Assembly: GCA_000733415.1 (NCBI GenBank) | Contig: KL662191.1 | Coordinates: forward strand, 3,977,287 to 4,041,286 | Direction: 5' to 3' | Length of the DNA: 64,000 nucleotides | Origin: [Leptolyngbya] sp. JSC-1 | GTDB taxonomy: Bacteria > Cyanobacteriota > Cyanobacteriia > Elainellales > Elainellaceae | Part shown: piece by piece, positions 16,327 through 24,586 of the stretch | Layout: every line of letters starts with the position of its first letter | How positions within the stretch are numbered: the stretch's first letter is position 1 | The notes under the pieces: model-generated | The model's input: only the letters and a program-made list of their open reading frames with translations | The model's database searches: none | Told to the model about the DNA's origin: nothing | Translations under genes and position numbers: made by a program

Positions 16327-17478
16327 TTAAAACTTAAAACTCAAAACTTCCTTCAGCGCATACACCACCTGCTCTTGCTGAGCCGCCGTTAGCTCTGGAA
16401 ACATCGGTAAGGAAATGACCTCATGGGCCACCTGTTCGGTCACAGGTAAAGTTCCGGGTGCATAGCCCAAAGACTGGTAGACTGGCTGACGATGCAACGG
16501 TATCGGATAGTAGACGGCTGTACCCACGCCCTGCTGCTGGAGCCACTGCCGGACTTGTTCCCGATAGCTGCCATCGCTAGCTTCGGTTGGTGATAGAACT
16601 CGAATCGTGTATTGGTTCCAGACATGCCCCTCAGATGGCTTGGGTCGGATCAGATTGGGCAGCGGAGCCAGCAAGTCATGGTAACGAGCCGCGATTGCCT
16701 GCCGGTTGGCGTTCCACTCGTCTAGATGGCGCAGCTTGATCTGGAGCACTATCGCCTGAATCGCATCCAGACGGCTGTTAAGGCCAATTTCCTCATAGAC
16801 ATAGCGCTGAGTTTGGCCGTGGTCGCGCAGTTTGCGTAGCTTTGCCGCCAGTTCTGGGTCGTTGGTGGTGATAGCACCCGCATCGCCACAGGCTCCCAGA
16901 TTTTTGGTGGGATAGAAGCTGAAGCAGCCCACCTGTCCAATGCTGCCTACCTTTGCCCCAGCCCAAGTCGCACCGGTGGCCTGAGCGCAGTCCTCGATCA
17001 CCCAAAGCTGGTGTGCCTCTGCGATGGCCATTAGCTGGGTCATGTTGACCGGATGCCCAAACAGATGCACGGGAATGATTGCCTTTGTCCGCTTGGTGAT
17101 GGCCGCTTCTAGTTTTGCCAGATCCAGGTTGAAGGAGTCTGGCTCGATGTCTACGAAAACGGGAGTTGCTCCAACGGCGCTAATCGTCTCAGCCGTGGCA
17201 AAAAAGGTGAACGCACTGGTAATCACCTCGTCTCCAGAGCCAATCCCTAGTGCCCGCAAAGCCAGATACAGCGCATCCGTACCCGAATTACAGCTAACGC
17301 ACTCGGCAGTGCCCACATATTGAGCAAACTGCTGCTCAAAGTTCGTCACGGCAGAGCCGCCAATGTACCGTCCGGAAGCCAAAATATCGAGAACGGCTTC
17401 ACCCATTTCATCGCCAATCAGCTTATACTGCTGACTCAACTCAAATGCTGGAATAGAACTCACTCGTTTACACCACAC
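16327..17478 (-). CDS. DegT/DnrJ/EryC1/StrS-family sugar aminotransferase
   Basis: PLP-dependent aminotransferases of this family convert 3- or 4-keto nucleotide sugars to amino sugars for polysaccharides. The 383-residue protein shows FELSQQY at the start, GRYIGG, the EDCAQATGA segment and FSFYPTKNLGACGDAGA with the PLP lysine (K about 194). HRQPVYQSLGY near residue 330 is typical. A GTG at 17463 is an alternative start, since VSSIPAFELSQQY is where family similarity seems to begin. No other nucleotide-sugar gene is adjacent, so the substrate is unclear. Confidence 0.88.
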   Translation of the reverse strand: MWCKRVSSIPAFELSQQYKLIGDEMGEAVLDILASGRYIGGSAVTNFEQQFAQYVGTAECVSCNSGTDALYLALRALGIGSGDEVITSAFTFFATAETISAVGATPVFVDIEPDSFNLDLAKLEAAITKRTKAIIPVHLFGHPVNMTQLMAIAEAHQLWVIEDCAQATGATWAGAKVGSIGQVGCFSFYPTKNLGACGDAGAITTNDPELAAKLRKLRDHGQTQRYVYEEIGLNSRLDAIQAIVLQIKLRHLDEWNANRQAIAARYHDLLAPLPNLIRPKPSEGHVWNQYTIRVLSPTEASDGSYREQVRQWLQQQGVGTAVYYPIPLHRQPVYQSLGYAPGTLPVTEQVAHEVISLPMFPELTAAQQEQVVYALKEVLSFKF

Positions 17479-17697
17479 GCTATAGCTAATTAAATCCGAA
17501 CTGGAGCGATCTATATGAATGATCCAAATGATCCATATGCATGATCAATCCAGCACTATCTTCCCCGATCTTTTACGCTGGATGAAGTCTTTCATGGCAA
17601 TCAGGTAAGAAAGTGGTGTTTCAGTTCACCCATTCCCTGCGGTTAATTGCTGCCTTCTGTAGTCTTTTGATAGTTTTTGTACAGTTTTTGCTCAGCT

Positions 17698-18414
17698 ATG
17701 CCTTCTACCATTGGTACTCTTTACGGCATTGGAGCCGGTCCTGGCGACCCGGAGCTAATTACCCTCAAAGGACTGCGCCTACTCAAGCAGGTTCCTGTCG
17801 TGGCCTATCCGGCTGGTCTTCACGGTAAACCGGGCGTGGCAGAACAAATTATTCACCAATGGCTGCCTTCAGAGCAAACTCGGCTAGCGCTGCATTTTCC
17901 CTATGTGCAAGATGATGCCGAATTGCAGCAAGCTTGGCAGGCTGCCGCCGCTGAGGTTTGGCCGTATCTAGCCGCTGGGCAGGACGTGGCGTTTTGCTCC
18001 GAAGGCGATATTGGGTTCTACAGCACCTTTACCTATCTGGCCCAGACTTTGCAACTAAGCCACCCTGATGTGCGAATCGAAGCTGTACCCGGCGTTTGTT
18101 CACCAATGGCCGCCGCTGCTATGCTGGGGATTCCGCTGACTATCCGTGCCCAAAAACTTGTGGTTTTACCAGCGCTCTACAGCGTTTCAGAATTGGAAAC
18201 CAACCTCGACTATGCCGATGTTCTAGTTTTAATGAAAGTTAGTTCGGTTTACGAACAAGTCTGGTCTGTGTTATGCCAACGAGGGCTTTTGCAGCGCAGC
18301 TACGTAGTGGAGCGAGCCACCTTACCGCAACAGCGGGTCTATAGGGATCTGAGCCATTACCCTTCGCTGCAATTGCCTTATTTCTCGTTGCTGATTGTAC
18401 AAGTTAGCTGCTAA
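17698..18414 (+). CDS. cobI: Precorrin-2 C20-methyltransferase
   Basis: Uses S-adenosylmethionine to methylate C-20 of precorrin-2 (or its cobalt form) in cobalamin biosynthesis. The ATG at 17698 gives 238 residues beginning MPSTIGTLYGIGAGPGDPEL, containing the GxGPGDPELxT motif of tetrapyrrole methyltransferases, and later GVCSPMAAAAMLGIPL. The frame extends upstream without family similarity. I found no cobalamin riboswitch in the 219-nt upstream spacer. A TonB-like gene follows. Confidence 0.9.
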   Translation: MPSTIGTLYGIGAGPGDPELITLKGLRLLKQVPVVAYPAGLHGKPGVAEQIIHQWLPSEQTRLALHFPYVQDDAELQQAWQAAAAEVWPYLAAGQDVAFCSEGDIGFYSTFTYLAQTLQLSHPDVRIEAVPGVCSPMAAAAMLGIPLTIRAQKLVVLPALYSVSELETNLDYADVLVLMKVSSVYEQVWSVLCQRGLLQRSYVVERATLPQQRVYRDLSHYPSLQLPYFSLLIVQVSC

Positions 18415-18496
18415 TTTACAAACCTCCACGTTGGGTGGCAACTTTCGCTAACCTAGGCGTAGAATTTCTAAGGCCGTGATTGAGTGGACGGACGTT

Positions 18497-19567
18497 ATGG
18501 CATCCTCTAAGCAGTTTCAGGATCGAGCAGCGACGCTTGGGCAGCGATGGCAACAGTTGTGGCGCAACCCGACTGCGGTATCAGCCATTGCTTCGCTGGG
18601 TGCTCATGGTTTGCTGTTTTTGGCCTTGCCGTTTCTTCCCGAAACTTCGACTAAGGCTACCGAATCGGAAATTCGTCGCTCGGTTGAAGTGGTGGAACTG
18701 ACGCCAGACGAGCAAAAGCGCTTGCCAGATTTCTCCACTTTGCCGCCAATCGAGCTGCCGCCGCTTTCAACCCCCAATCCCGACGATGCGGCTCCTTTCT
18801 CGTTTTCCGATTTACCAAAACCCTCTACTACTCTGCCTGAACCGTCGGATTCGCTATTGGCTCCGCCGCCACTACCAATTTTCATTCCGCCGATTGTTCC
18901 ACCACCACAGCCTTACCAGATTCAGATTCCAACTACGCCGCCAGTAGCCGCCTCACCTCAACCTTCTCCACCGTCGCCGGAACCAACTGAGACACCCCAA
19001 GTGGACACCCCATCACCCCAACCTCTCCCCTCTGTGGCTGTTGAGGATGGGCCTCAGTCACCTCAGGCTAATGCTCAGGCTGACGCCAACACGCAACCCA
19101 GTCCCACTCCTCGCTCCGAGGAGCAAATTCAGCAAGATCTGATTGCCCGTCAGCAAGAATTGCGCGAACTCTATACCTACAATCCATCAGGCACCAGCGT
19201 CGAGGAGGGCAATATCGGCTTCGTAAACTGGTTCCGAGAGGTGTTTGGTCGAGACTATAGTGAGGGCGATGCCAAGCCAATCCAGCAAGAAGCAGAGGCC
19301 GAATATCCCAAATTGGCCTGTCCCCTGAAGCAAAGTCCGCGGGCAGTAGTGGGAGTGGTTGTGGATGCAGAGAATCAGATCGTCGGCGAACCGGAAGTGC
19401 TGCAAAGCTCTGGCTATCGTCTGTTTAACGAAGAAGCGCTGAAGGTAATTGAGTCCTACCCCTTCGAGAACTCAACCGGTAAAGAGCAGGTTTATCTGAT
19501 TGGGGTGAAATTTGAGTACAGCGAAGAAGTCTGCCCGCCTGGACTGGCTCCGGCTCCAACCGGCTGA
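18497..19567 (+). CDS. TonB-like periplasm-spanning protein
   Basis: The 356-residue protein has an N-terminal cytoplasmic stretch, one membrane segment (AIASLGAHGLLFLALPFLP, about 29-47), a long periplasmic linker of P, S, T and Q repeats (about 75-215), and a C-terminal domain. That domain has the TonB features VVGVVVDAENQIVGEPEVLQ, SGYRLFNEEALKVIESYPF and a final VKFEY strand. TonB links proton motive force to outer-membrane receptors. I chose ATG 18497; GTG 18476 is possible. No exbB/exbD or receptor is adjacent. Placement after cobI is suggestive but may be chance. Confidence 0.8.
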   Translation: MASSKQFQDRAATLGQRWQQLWRNPTAVSAIASLGAHGLLFLALPFLPETSTKATESEIRRSVEVVELTPDEQKRLPDFSTLPPIELPPLSTPNPDDAAPFSFSDLPKPSTTLPEPSDSLLAPPPLPIFIPPIVPPPQPYQIQIPTTPPVAASPQPSPPSPEPTETPQVDTPSPQPLPSVAVEDGPQSPQANAQADANTQPSPTPRSEEQIQQDLIARQQELRELYTYNPSGTSVEEGNIGFVNWFREVFGRDYSEGDAKPIQQEAEAEYPKLACPLKQSPRAVVGVVVDAENQIVGEPEVLQSSGYRLFNEEALKVIESYPFENSTGKEQVYLIGVKFEYSEEVCPPGLAPAPTG

Positions 19568-19579
19568 TGCTAAAGCCAC

Positions 19580-20098
19580 TCATCCCATGACTTGCGGCCA
19601 AGTTGTGGCGATAAACACAATCATCGCAATCAAAGCCAGTAACCCCTCGATCAGGTTGCCAATCAGAGTGCCAACCACGATGCCAATTCCGGCCCGAACG
19701 GCTAGCTTCAAATCCCGCCGGTAGAGAAACTCGCCAATAATCGCGCCCAGCAATGGACCGATCAGCAGGCCCAGCAGCGGACCGCCAATCAGCGAAGCGG
19801 GCAACAGGCCGAACACGCCCAGCAGTAGACCAACAATGGCTCCAATCTGGCCCCATTTGCTGGCCCCGGCCTGCTTTGCACCCAGATAGGTAGCTAAAAA
19901 GTCAATCAGCGAGTTGGCGAGTAACACCACAATCGTCACCGCAATTGGGATGCCCAATCCGACAAAGCCATTCACAAGCCCCCAAACGATAATCGCTCCC
20001 AGAATCAAAATTGCTCCTGGCAGGGCGGGCACCACAGCGCCGATGACTCCAACGCCCATTACAGCCAGCAGTAGCCAGTAGAGTGCAGTTATTGGCAT
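19580..20098 (-). CDS. DUF456-family membrane protein
   Basis: The 172-residue protein is almost entirely hydrophobic with about five membrane segments. The glycine-rich turns typical of DUF456 are visible: VPALPGAILILGA near the N-terminus, and LGAKQAGASKWGQIGAIVG followed by GLLPASLIGGPLLGLLIGP in the middle. The function of the family is unknown. It is convergent with the TonB-like gene (12 nt between stops). Confidence 0.85.
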   Translation of the reverse strand: MPITALYWLLLAVMGVGVIGAVVPALPGAILILGAIIVWGLVNGFVGLGIPIAVTIVVLLANSLIDFLATYLGAKQAGASKWGQIGAIVGLLLGVFGLLPASLIGGPLLGLLIGPLLGAIIGEFLYRRDLKLAVRAGIGIVVGTLIGNLIEGLLALIAMIVFIATTWPQVMG

Positions 20099-20189
20099 GG
20101 GTTAAGCATCCTTTAATTGTTTAACTGGGTTGATGGTTGTCTCTATTGTGGCGGTTAGGGCGAACTTTTCGATGACTGCCAGCGATGAC

Positions 20190-20852
20190 TCAGCTTTCCG
20201 AGGTAAGAGAGAGCATTTCTTGCAGTGTATTGTCTAACTTGTCGGCTAAGCCCGCGATCCAAGTTTCGTCCTGTTGGGTATAGCTACGAGGAGCATTCGC
20301 TGCCAGGATCATCACCCCCCGACTGCCGAGCGATTGGCAGATCACACCTTGGGTATTCTCCGGCAAATAGTCAAATTCCACTCTGCCCGGATAAAGCTTC
20401 AGGTCAACCAAATAGACGGGTTTCTGGGTTTTCAGAACACGTTGCACGATCGCACCAGGTTTAACCTCGGCTTGTGGCCCCAAAATACCCCGGCGCAGCA
20501 ATACCCGTCCGTCATACCAAACGACAACAGAGCGCGTTACCGTGTTGGTCAACAGCAGGTGAGAAGCCCAGGCCAGCTCGGTTTTGATCGGGTTAGGTAG
20601 GTCAGGCGCTAGCTCAAAGCCTTCTTCGCCAACTAGCTGCACGGCATCCGGTGGTTTCGGCTGAACTCGCTGCCACAATAGGCCAGTCAGAATCAACAGG
20701 GCACTCAGGATCACCCCTAAGGCGTCGGAGCGAGCCTGCGAGTCGGTTAAGGCAGGGGTAAGGAGCCGATTTGCCATCAGCAGTAAACCAGCCAAAATGC
20801 CAACGGCAATCGGTAACTGGCGCAAAACTTGATTTTGATCGGGTTTAGCCAT
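20190..20852 (-). CDS. Cofactor assembly of complex C subunit B (CCB2/CCB4-type)
   Basis: CCB2 and CCB4 of chloroplasts take part in covalent attachment of heme c' (ci) to cytochrome b6 of the b6f complex; cyanobacteria have one homologue. The 220-residue protein has two membrane segments (LPIAVGILAGLLLMANRLL, about 13-31, and ALGVILSALLILTGLLW, about 44-60), then a soluble domain. Residues such as EEGFELAPDLP and LLRRGILG lie in the segment typical of the family. The assignment rests on recall of the family pattern. Confidence 0.75.
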   Translation of the reverse strand: MAKPDQNQVLRQLPIAVGILAGLLLMANRLLTPALTDSQARSDALGVILSALLILTGLLWQRVQPKPPDAVQLVGEEGFELAPDLPNPIKTELAWASHLLLTNTVTRSVVVWYDGRVLLRRGILGPQAEVKPGAIVQRVLKTQKPVYLVDLKLYPGRVEFDYLPENTQGVICQSLGSRGVMILAANAPRSYTQQDETWIAGLADKLDNTLQEMLSLTSES

Positions 20853-21168
20853 TGCTCCAAGGGTTGCTTCTCCTCTACCCTACACCCGACATGGCCTTGC
20901 CAACCAAAGAGACACAGTTTAATCCACCATCGCCCACTTGGAAAATGCTTGGGAAAATGCTTGGGAAAATGCTTGGAAAAAACGCTTGGAAAAAACGGCT
21001 CGGTTGAGTCGGCTCAAACCCAGGCTGATTGAATGCAGCATAAATTATCAGTGAAGTGGAGGCATTGCCCTTCCGTTTTTCAGCAAATCAGCTATCCTAA
21101 ATCGGTGAGTTTTTTTGTATCGTTCCATTGTCCACACTGATATAGAGCAGTGTTTGCAGAGGATTAAC
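20853..21168. other. Spacer with variable tandem repeats upstream of dacB
   Basis: This 316-nt divergent spacer holds the tandem array at 20938-20998 and otherwise shows no gene. An AGAGGA ribosome binding site precedes the dacB GTG. Confidence 0.6.
20938..20998. repeat. Five-copy 12-13 bp tandem array
   Basis: Three copies of a 12-bp TTGG(G)AAAATGC unit are followed by two copies of a 13-bp TTGGAAAAAACGC-type unit. The change of unit inside one array points to slippage and local divergence. Confidence 0.88.
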
Positions 21169-22470
21169 GTGCTAGAACTTCTGGGCGGACTCTTCTCCTT
21201 ACTTTTTCAACCCTCTCCTAAACTGCAACCCTTGCAGGCTACCAACTGGTCTCCCTGGCTCGATCCGGTTTGGGTGAAGTCAGCGGTAGCTCCCAGTCCC
21301 GATCCGGTGGCCCAGCTCGCCCTACAGCAGCATTTGGCCGCCTTAGCCGGCATGGGATTACCTAGCAGCAATCAGGCGGTGTGGATGCAGACCGGCCATC
21401 AAGTGCTTGTAGCCCACCAAGGAGAAATACCCCTGCCCGCCGCGTCCCTCACCAAGGTAGCCACAACCCTTGCCGCTCTGGTCAAGTGGGGGCATGCTCA
21501 TCAATTCGAGACGGTCTTCAGCACCAACGCGCCAATTCAGGACGGGGTGCTCCAAGGCGATCTGATCGTCCAGGGGGGTGGCGATCCGCTGTTTGTGTGG
21601 GAAGAAGCGATTGCGGTGGGCAACACCCTCAGTCAAGCGGGCATCCGACAAATCAAGGGGAACTTGGTCGTCACGGGCAATTTTGCCATGAACTTTGAGA
21701 CGGACCCGTTTACGGCTGGGAATGCCCTGAAACAAGCGCTCAATGCTAACCTCTGGAACGGTGAAGTCGAAACCCAGTACCAGAAATTACCACTCGGTAC
21801 ACCTCGCCCCCAGATCGAGATTTTAGGCGGTGTTCAGGTGGGTGGCGCGAAGCCTGCCTCGATCCGAATTTTGCGGCATCAGTCGCTGCCAATGGTAGAT
21901 TTGCTGAAGGCAATGAACATCTACAGCAATAACGTCATGTCGGAGATGATGGCTGATTCGGTAGGAGGGGCAGCGGCCGTAGCTCGGCAAGTTACGGAGC
22001 TAACCCAAATTCCGTCATCCGAAATTCAAATTATCAATGGCTCTGGCTTGGGAACCGAGAATCGCCTCTCGCCCAGAGCCGTCACCACCATGCTGATCGC
22101 CACCCAGCGCTATTTGCAAGCCCGCAAGTTGACGATTGCCGATATCTACCCGGTGATTGGCCGCGATGGTGGTACTCTGGAAGGCCGGCAGACTCCTCGC
22201 AGCACGGTTGTAAAAACCGGCACGCTCAATGAAGTCAGTGCATTAGCAGGCGTCCTGCCCACTCGCGACCGGGGGCCAGTCTGGTTTGCGATCATCAACC
22301 TGGGCGCGGGTAATCTCGACAGCTTCCACAATCAGCAGGATCTACTGCTAACGCGAGTGCAGCAAGCCTGGGGCGATGACACGCTAGTTGCGATCCAACC
22401 CACCGATCAAGGCAACGAGGAGCTGAAGCGGTACGGCACGATGCTGCGCAATCAGCTTTTGAGCCAGTAA
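21169..22470 (+). CDS. dacB: D-alanyl-D-alanine carboxypeptidase (PBP4 / S13 family)
   Basis: PBP4-type enzymes trim or cleave peptide cross-links in peptidoglycan. The 433-residue product contains the S13 triad of motifs: the nucleophile SxxK in PAASLTKVATT (about 101-111), SxN in IYSNNVMSEMM (about 257-267), and KTG in VVKTGTLNEVSALAG (about 347-361). The GTG at 21169 is preceded by AGAGGA at 5 nt and opens a hydrophobic MLELLGGLFSLLF segment, a likely membrane-targeting sequence; TTG at 21115 is an alternative. Convergent with lptC. Confidence 0.9.
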   Translation: MLELLGGLFSLLFQPSPKLQPLQATNWSPWLDPVWVKSAVAPSPDPVAQLALQQHLAALAGMGLPSSNQAVWMQTGHQVLVAHQGEIPLPAASLTKVATTLAALVKWGHAHQFETVFSTNAPIQDGVLQGDLIVQGGGDPLFVWEEAIAVGNTLSQAGIRQIKGNLVVTGNFAMNFETDPFTAGNALKQALNANLWNGEVETQYQKLPLGTPRPQIEILGGVQVGGAKPASIRILRHQSLPMVDLLKAMNIYSNNVMSEMMADSVGGAAAVARQVTELTQIPSSEIQIINGSGLGTENRLSPRAVTTMLIATQRYLQARKLTIADIYPVIGRDGGTLEGRQTPRSTVVKTGTLNEVSALAGVLPTRDRGPVWFAIINLGAGNLDSFHNQQDLLLTRVQQAWGDDTLVAIQPTDQGNEELKRYGTMLRNQLLSQ

Positions 22471-22494
22471 TTTCTCAGCCAGGAATGCTCCCGC

Positions 22495-23661
22495 TCAACT
22501 ACCGGGTACCAGATCCTGCTGGGGCACAATCTCGGTTACAACTCGCCCACCGCTAACCACAACGGTGCGATTTTGCAGCTTACCGACGGCTTTGGCTCCC
22601 CGCAACGTCGCGGGCGGATCGGGCTGTACGTAAACCACATCTCCAGTGGCGGTGACTTCTTGAGAGTCCACTTTCCAGGTCAGGTCATTTGCCGTTAACT
22701 TGGACTGATTCTGCGCCGTTGCATTGACATTGCCGTTGAAATAGGCAATTTGAGGCTTTAGCTCCATGCGGCCCCGGTTTGAGCGAATTGTGATTTGCTG
22801 CTGGCGATGCACGGTGGTAATGGGCTGGTCGGCCACCAGGGTTTGTTGATCCAGATTCCAAATCAACGAATTGCCACTAATCTGCAAGGGTGGATCTAGG
22901 ATCGTCAGCTGAGCATTTTGCTTCAGATGGGCCGTTTTTTTAACCAGATCCACTTCTGCCTGGTTTGCCGTTGCCTGATCGGTAGCCTTGTCGCCCTGCA
23001 GCCGCTGCACCTGCACGGGCCGATCGGCCATCACTTTTTCATTCTTCAGATCCCAGATTACATGCTCAGTTTGTAGGCGCAGCTTTGGATCTTCGGTAAC
23101 AGCATTTACCTTGCCCGTCAGTTCAGCCCGTCGCTGTTTGTTGAGGAGCTTACCCTGTTCTGCCGAGAGTTTAATTTTGGGATGGGAGCCACGCAGATTG
23201 CCCTTGAGCATCAGCACATCTTGCTTGGGCTGCCATTCCAACCGATCGGCTCGCAGCACCGCTCCGCTTTCTGTGTCAGTTGCCACAACTTCCCCTCGCA
23301 GCAGAATCCGTTCGCCGCTTTTGAGAATTTCTCCTTCTCTAGCCTGAATCCGATAGATTGGCTTGCCGTCCTGGTAGAGCTGACCGGTTGGGGATTTCAC
23401 CTTGGCCGTCTGCTGATCGGGAGTATAGATAGCCTGAGCTGCTCTGACCTTCCAGAGCACCCGCCCCTGTTCGTCCGCTTCCTCTAGCGTGATGTTGTTA
23501 AAAGCCAAATTGGTATCCAGTTCCTGAGCCGCCGAGCTATCTTCGGCCAGCTTCTCAGCGCCTCGATTACTTTGGTTCCGACAGCCCCCTACCGCCACTG
23601 CCACTACAAGCAGAAACGGTACCAGCGACCGCAACCAGTCGATTCGATGTTGCATCTCCAT
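22495..23661 (-). CDS. lptC: LptC/LptA-like lipopolysaccharide export protein
   Basis: LptC and LptA shuttle lipopolysaccharide from the inner membrane to the outer membrane. The 388-residue product has a lipoprotein-type signal ending VAVAVGGC (lipobox, cysteine about 27). Repeated beta-strand units follow, of the kind LEWQPKQDVLMLKGNLRG, IWDLKNEKVMADRPVQ and LTWKVDSQEVTATGDVVYV, consistent with an OstA-like jellyroll much longer than E. coli LptC. Long LptC forms are usual in cyanobacteria. ATG 23661 was chosen because it gives a normal signal peptide; ATG 23697 is possible. The LabA-like gene lies upstream on the same strand. Confidence 0.82.
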   Translation of the reverse strand: MEMQHRIDWLRSLVPFLLVVAVAVGGCRNQSNRGAEKLAEDSSAAQELDTNLAFNNITLEEADEQGRVLWKVRAAQAIYTPDQQTAKVKSPTGQLYQDGKPIYRIQAREGEILKSGERILLRGEVVATDTESGAVLRADRLEWQPKQDVLMLKGNLRGSHPKIKLSAEQGKLLNKQRRAELTGKVNAVTEDPKLRLQTEHVIWDLKNEKVMADRPVQVQRLQGDKATDQATANQAEVDLVKKTAHLKQNAQLTILDPPLQISGNSLIWNLDQQTLVADQPITTVHRQQQITIRSNRGRMELKPQIAYFNGNVNATAQNQSKLTANDLTWKVDSQEVTATGDVVYVQPDPPATLRGAKAVGKLQNRTVVVSGGRVVTEIVPQQDLVPGS

Positions 23662-23836
23662 TACTTCTTCTTTTTCCTTCGCGTCCCGTAGGGTCATCGC
23701 TAGACCACGCTAGAGGCTCACCAGCCAGCATGACACATTTAACCCTCAGTCGGCTTGACACGCCACGGCAATTCTAGGTTGCCTTTACATCCAATCAATG
23801 GAACGTTATTCAGGCTATAGGAGGTGACCCGGTGTT

Positions 23837-24451
23837 CTACTCCTCAGTGGGTTGCTCCTCAATCAAGCCAATTCCTGAAAGAGGCCGGTAGGTATAGCCC
23901 TGACGCGGAGTTTTCTGAATATCTTCTTTGATCGAATCCAAGTCGATGTAGCGATCGGCTACATTGATCAAACTGTCGCTAGTCATCGAGCGCAGACTCA
24001 CCACTTCGACCCGCACGCCTCGATAGCTGACCGCATCCACCGCATAGGCCAAATCCCCGTCCCCACTCACCAGCACCGCCGTATCGTAGGAACCGACCAG
24101 GGCCATCATATCGACGGCAATCTCTACATCTAGGTTTGCTTTCTTAGATCCATCTGGAAGCTGCACTAGATCTTTTGAGATCACCCGATAGCCGTTGCGG
24201 CGCATCCACAGCAAAAAGCCTTGCTGCTTCTCATTGGTGCGATCCACACCGGTATAAAAGAAGGAGCGCAACAGCCGCGAACCCGCCGTTAGCCGACACA
24301 GCAGTTTGGTGTAATCAATCTCAATTCCAAGCTGAAGGGCAGCATAAAACAGATTGGAGCCATCAATAAAAATTGCTACCCGGCCCCGATTTTCTAAAAC
24401 CTGCTCCGGCGTAAATATTGTTTCGTTTTCTACTTGGTGATTGTTGAACAT
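23837..24451 (-). CDS. LabA-like NYN domain protein (DUF88)
   Basis: NYN domains share the PIN nuclease fold; in Synechococcus elongatus LabA takes part in negative feedback of clock-controlled genes. The 204-residue protein has the acidic metal-binding residues expected: FIDGSN (D about 30), LDVEIAVDMM near 105-115, and VSGDGDLAY near 126-134. Length and the N-terminal FTPEQVLENRGRVAIFIDG match cyanobacterial LabA-like proteins, but several paralogues exist, so a clock role is not assured. AGAGG precedes the ATG. Confidence 0.85.
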   Translation of the reverse strand: MFNNHQVENETIFTPEQVLENRGRVAIFIDGSNLFYAALQLGIEIDYTKLLCRLTAGSRLLRSFFYTGVDRTNEKQQGFLLWMRRNGYRVISKDLVQLPDGSKKANLDVEIAVDMMALVGSYDTAVLVSGDGDLAYAVDAVSYRGVRVEVVSLRSMTSDSLINVADRYIDLDSIKEDIQKTPRQGYTYRPLSGIGLIEEQPTEE

Positions 24452-24586
24452 GATTTGTCATACCTCTTTTTTTATTTAGAGAAGTTAAACGATGAAGATG
24501 TAAAGATTGATTTAATGCCACAATACTTCAGCTCCTAAACCGCTATCTGAGCTGTCTAGATATACCTAAGCAAGACCCAGCCCGCG

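Noticed and set aside
17479..17697. Cobalamin riboswitch before cobI
   Set aside because: The spacer is short and I could not recognise the conserved B12-box core.
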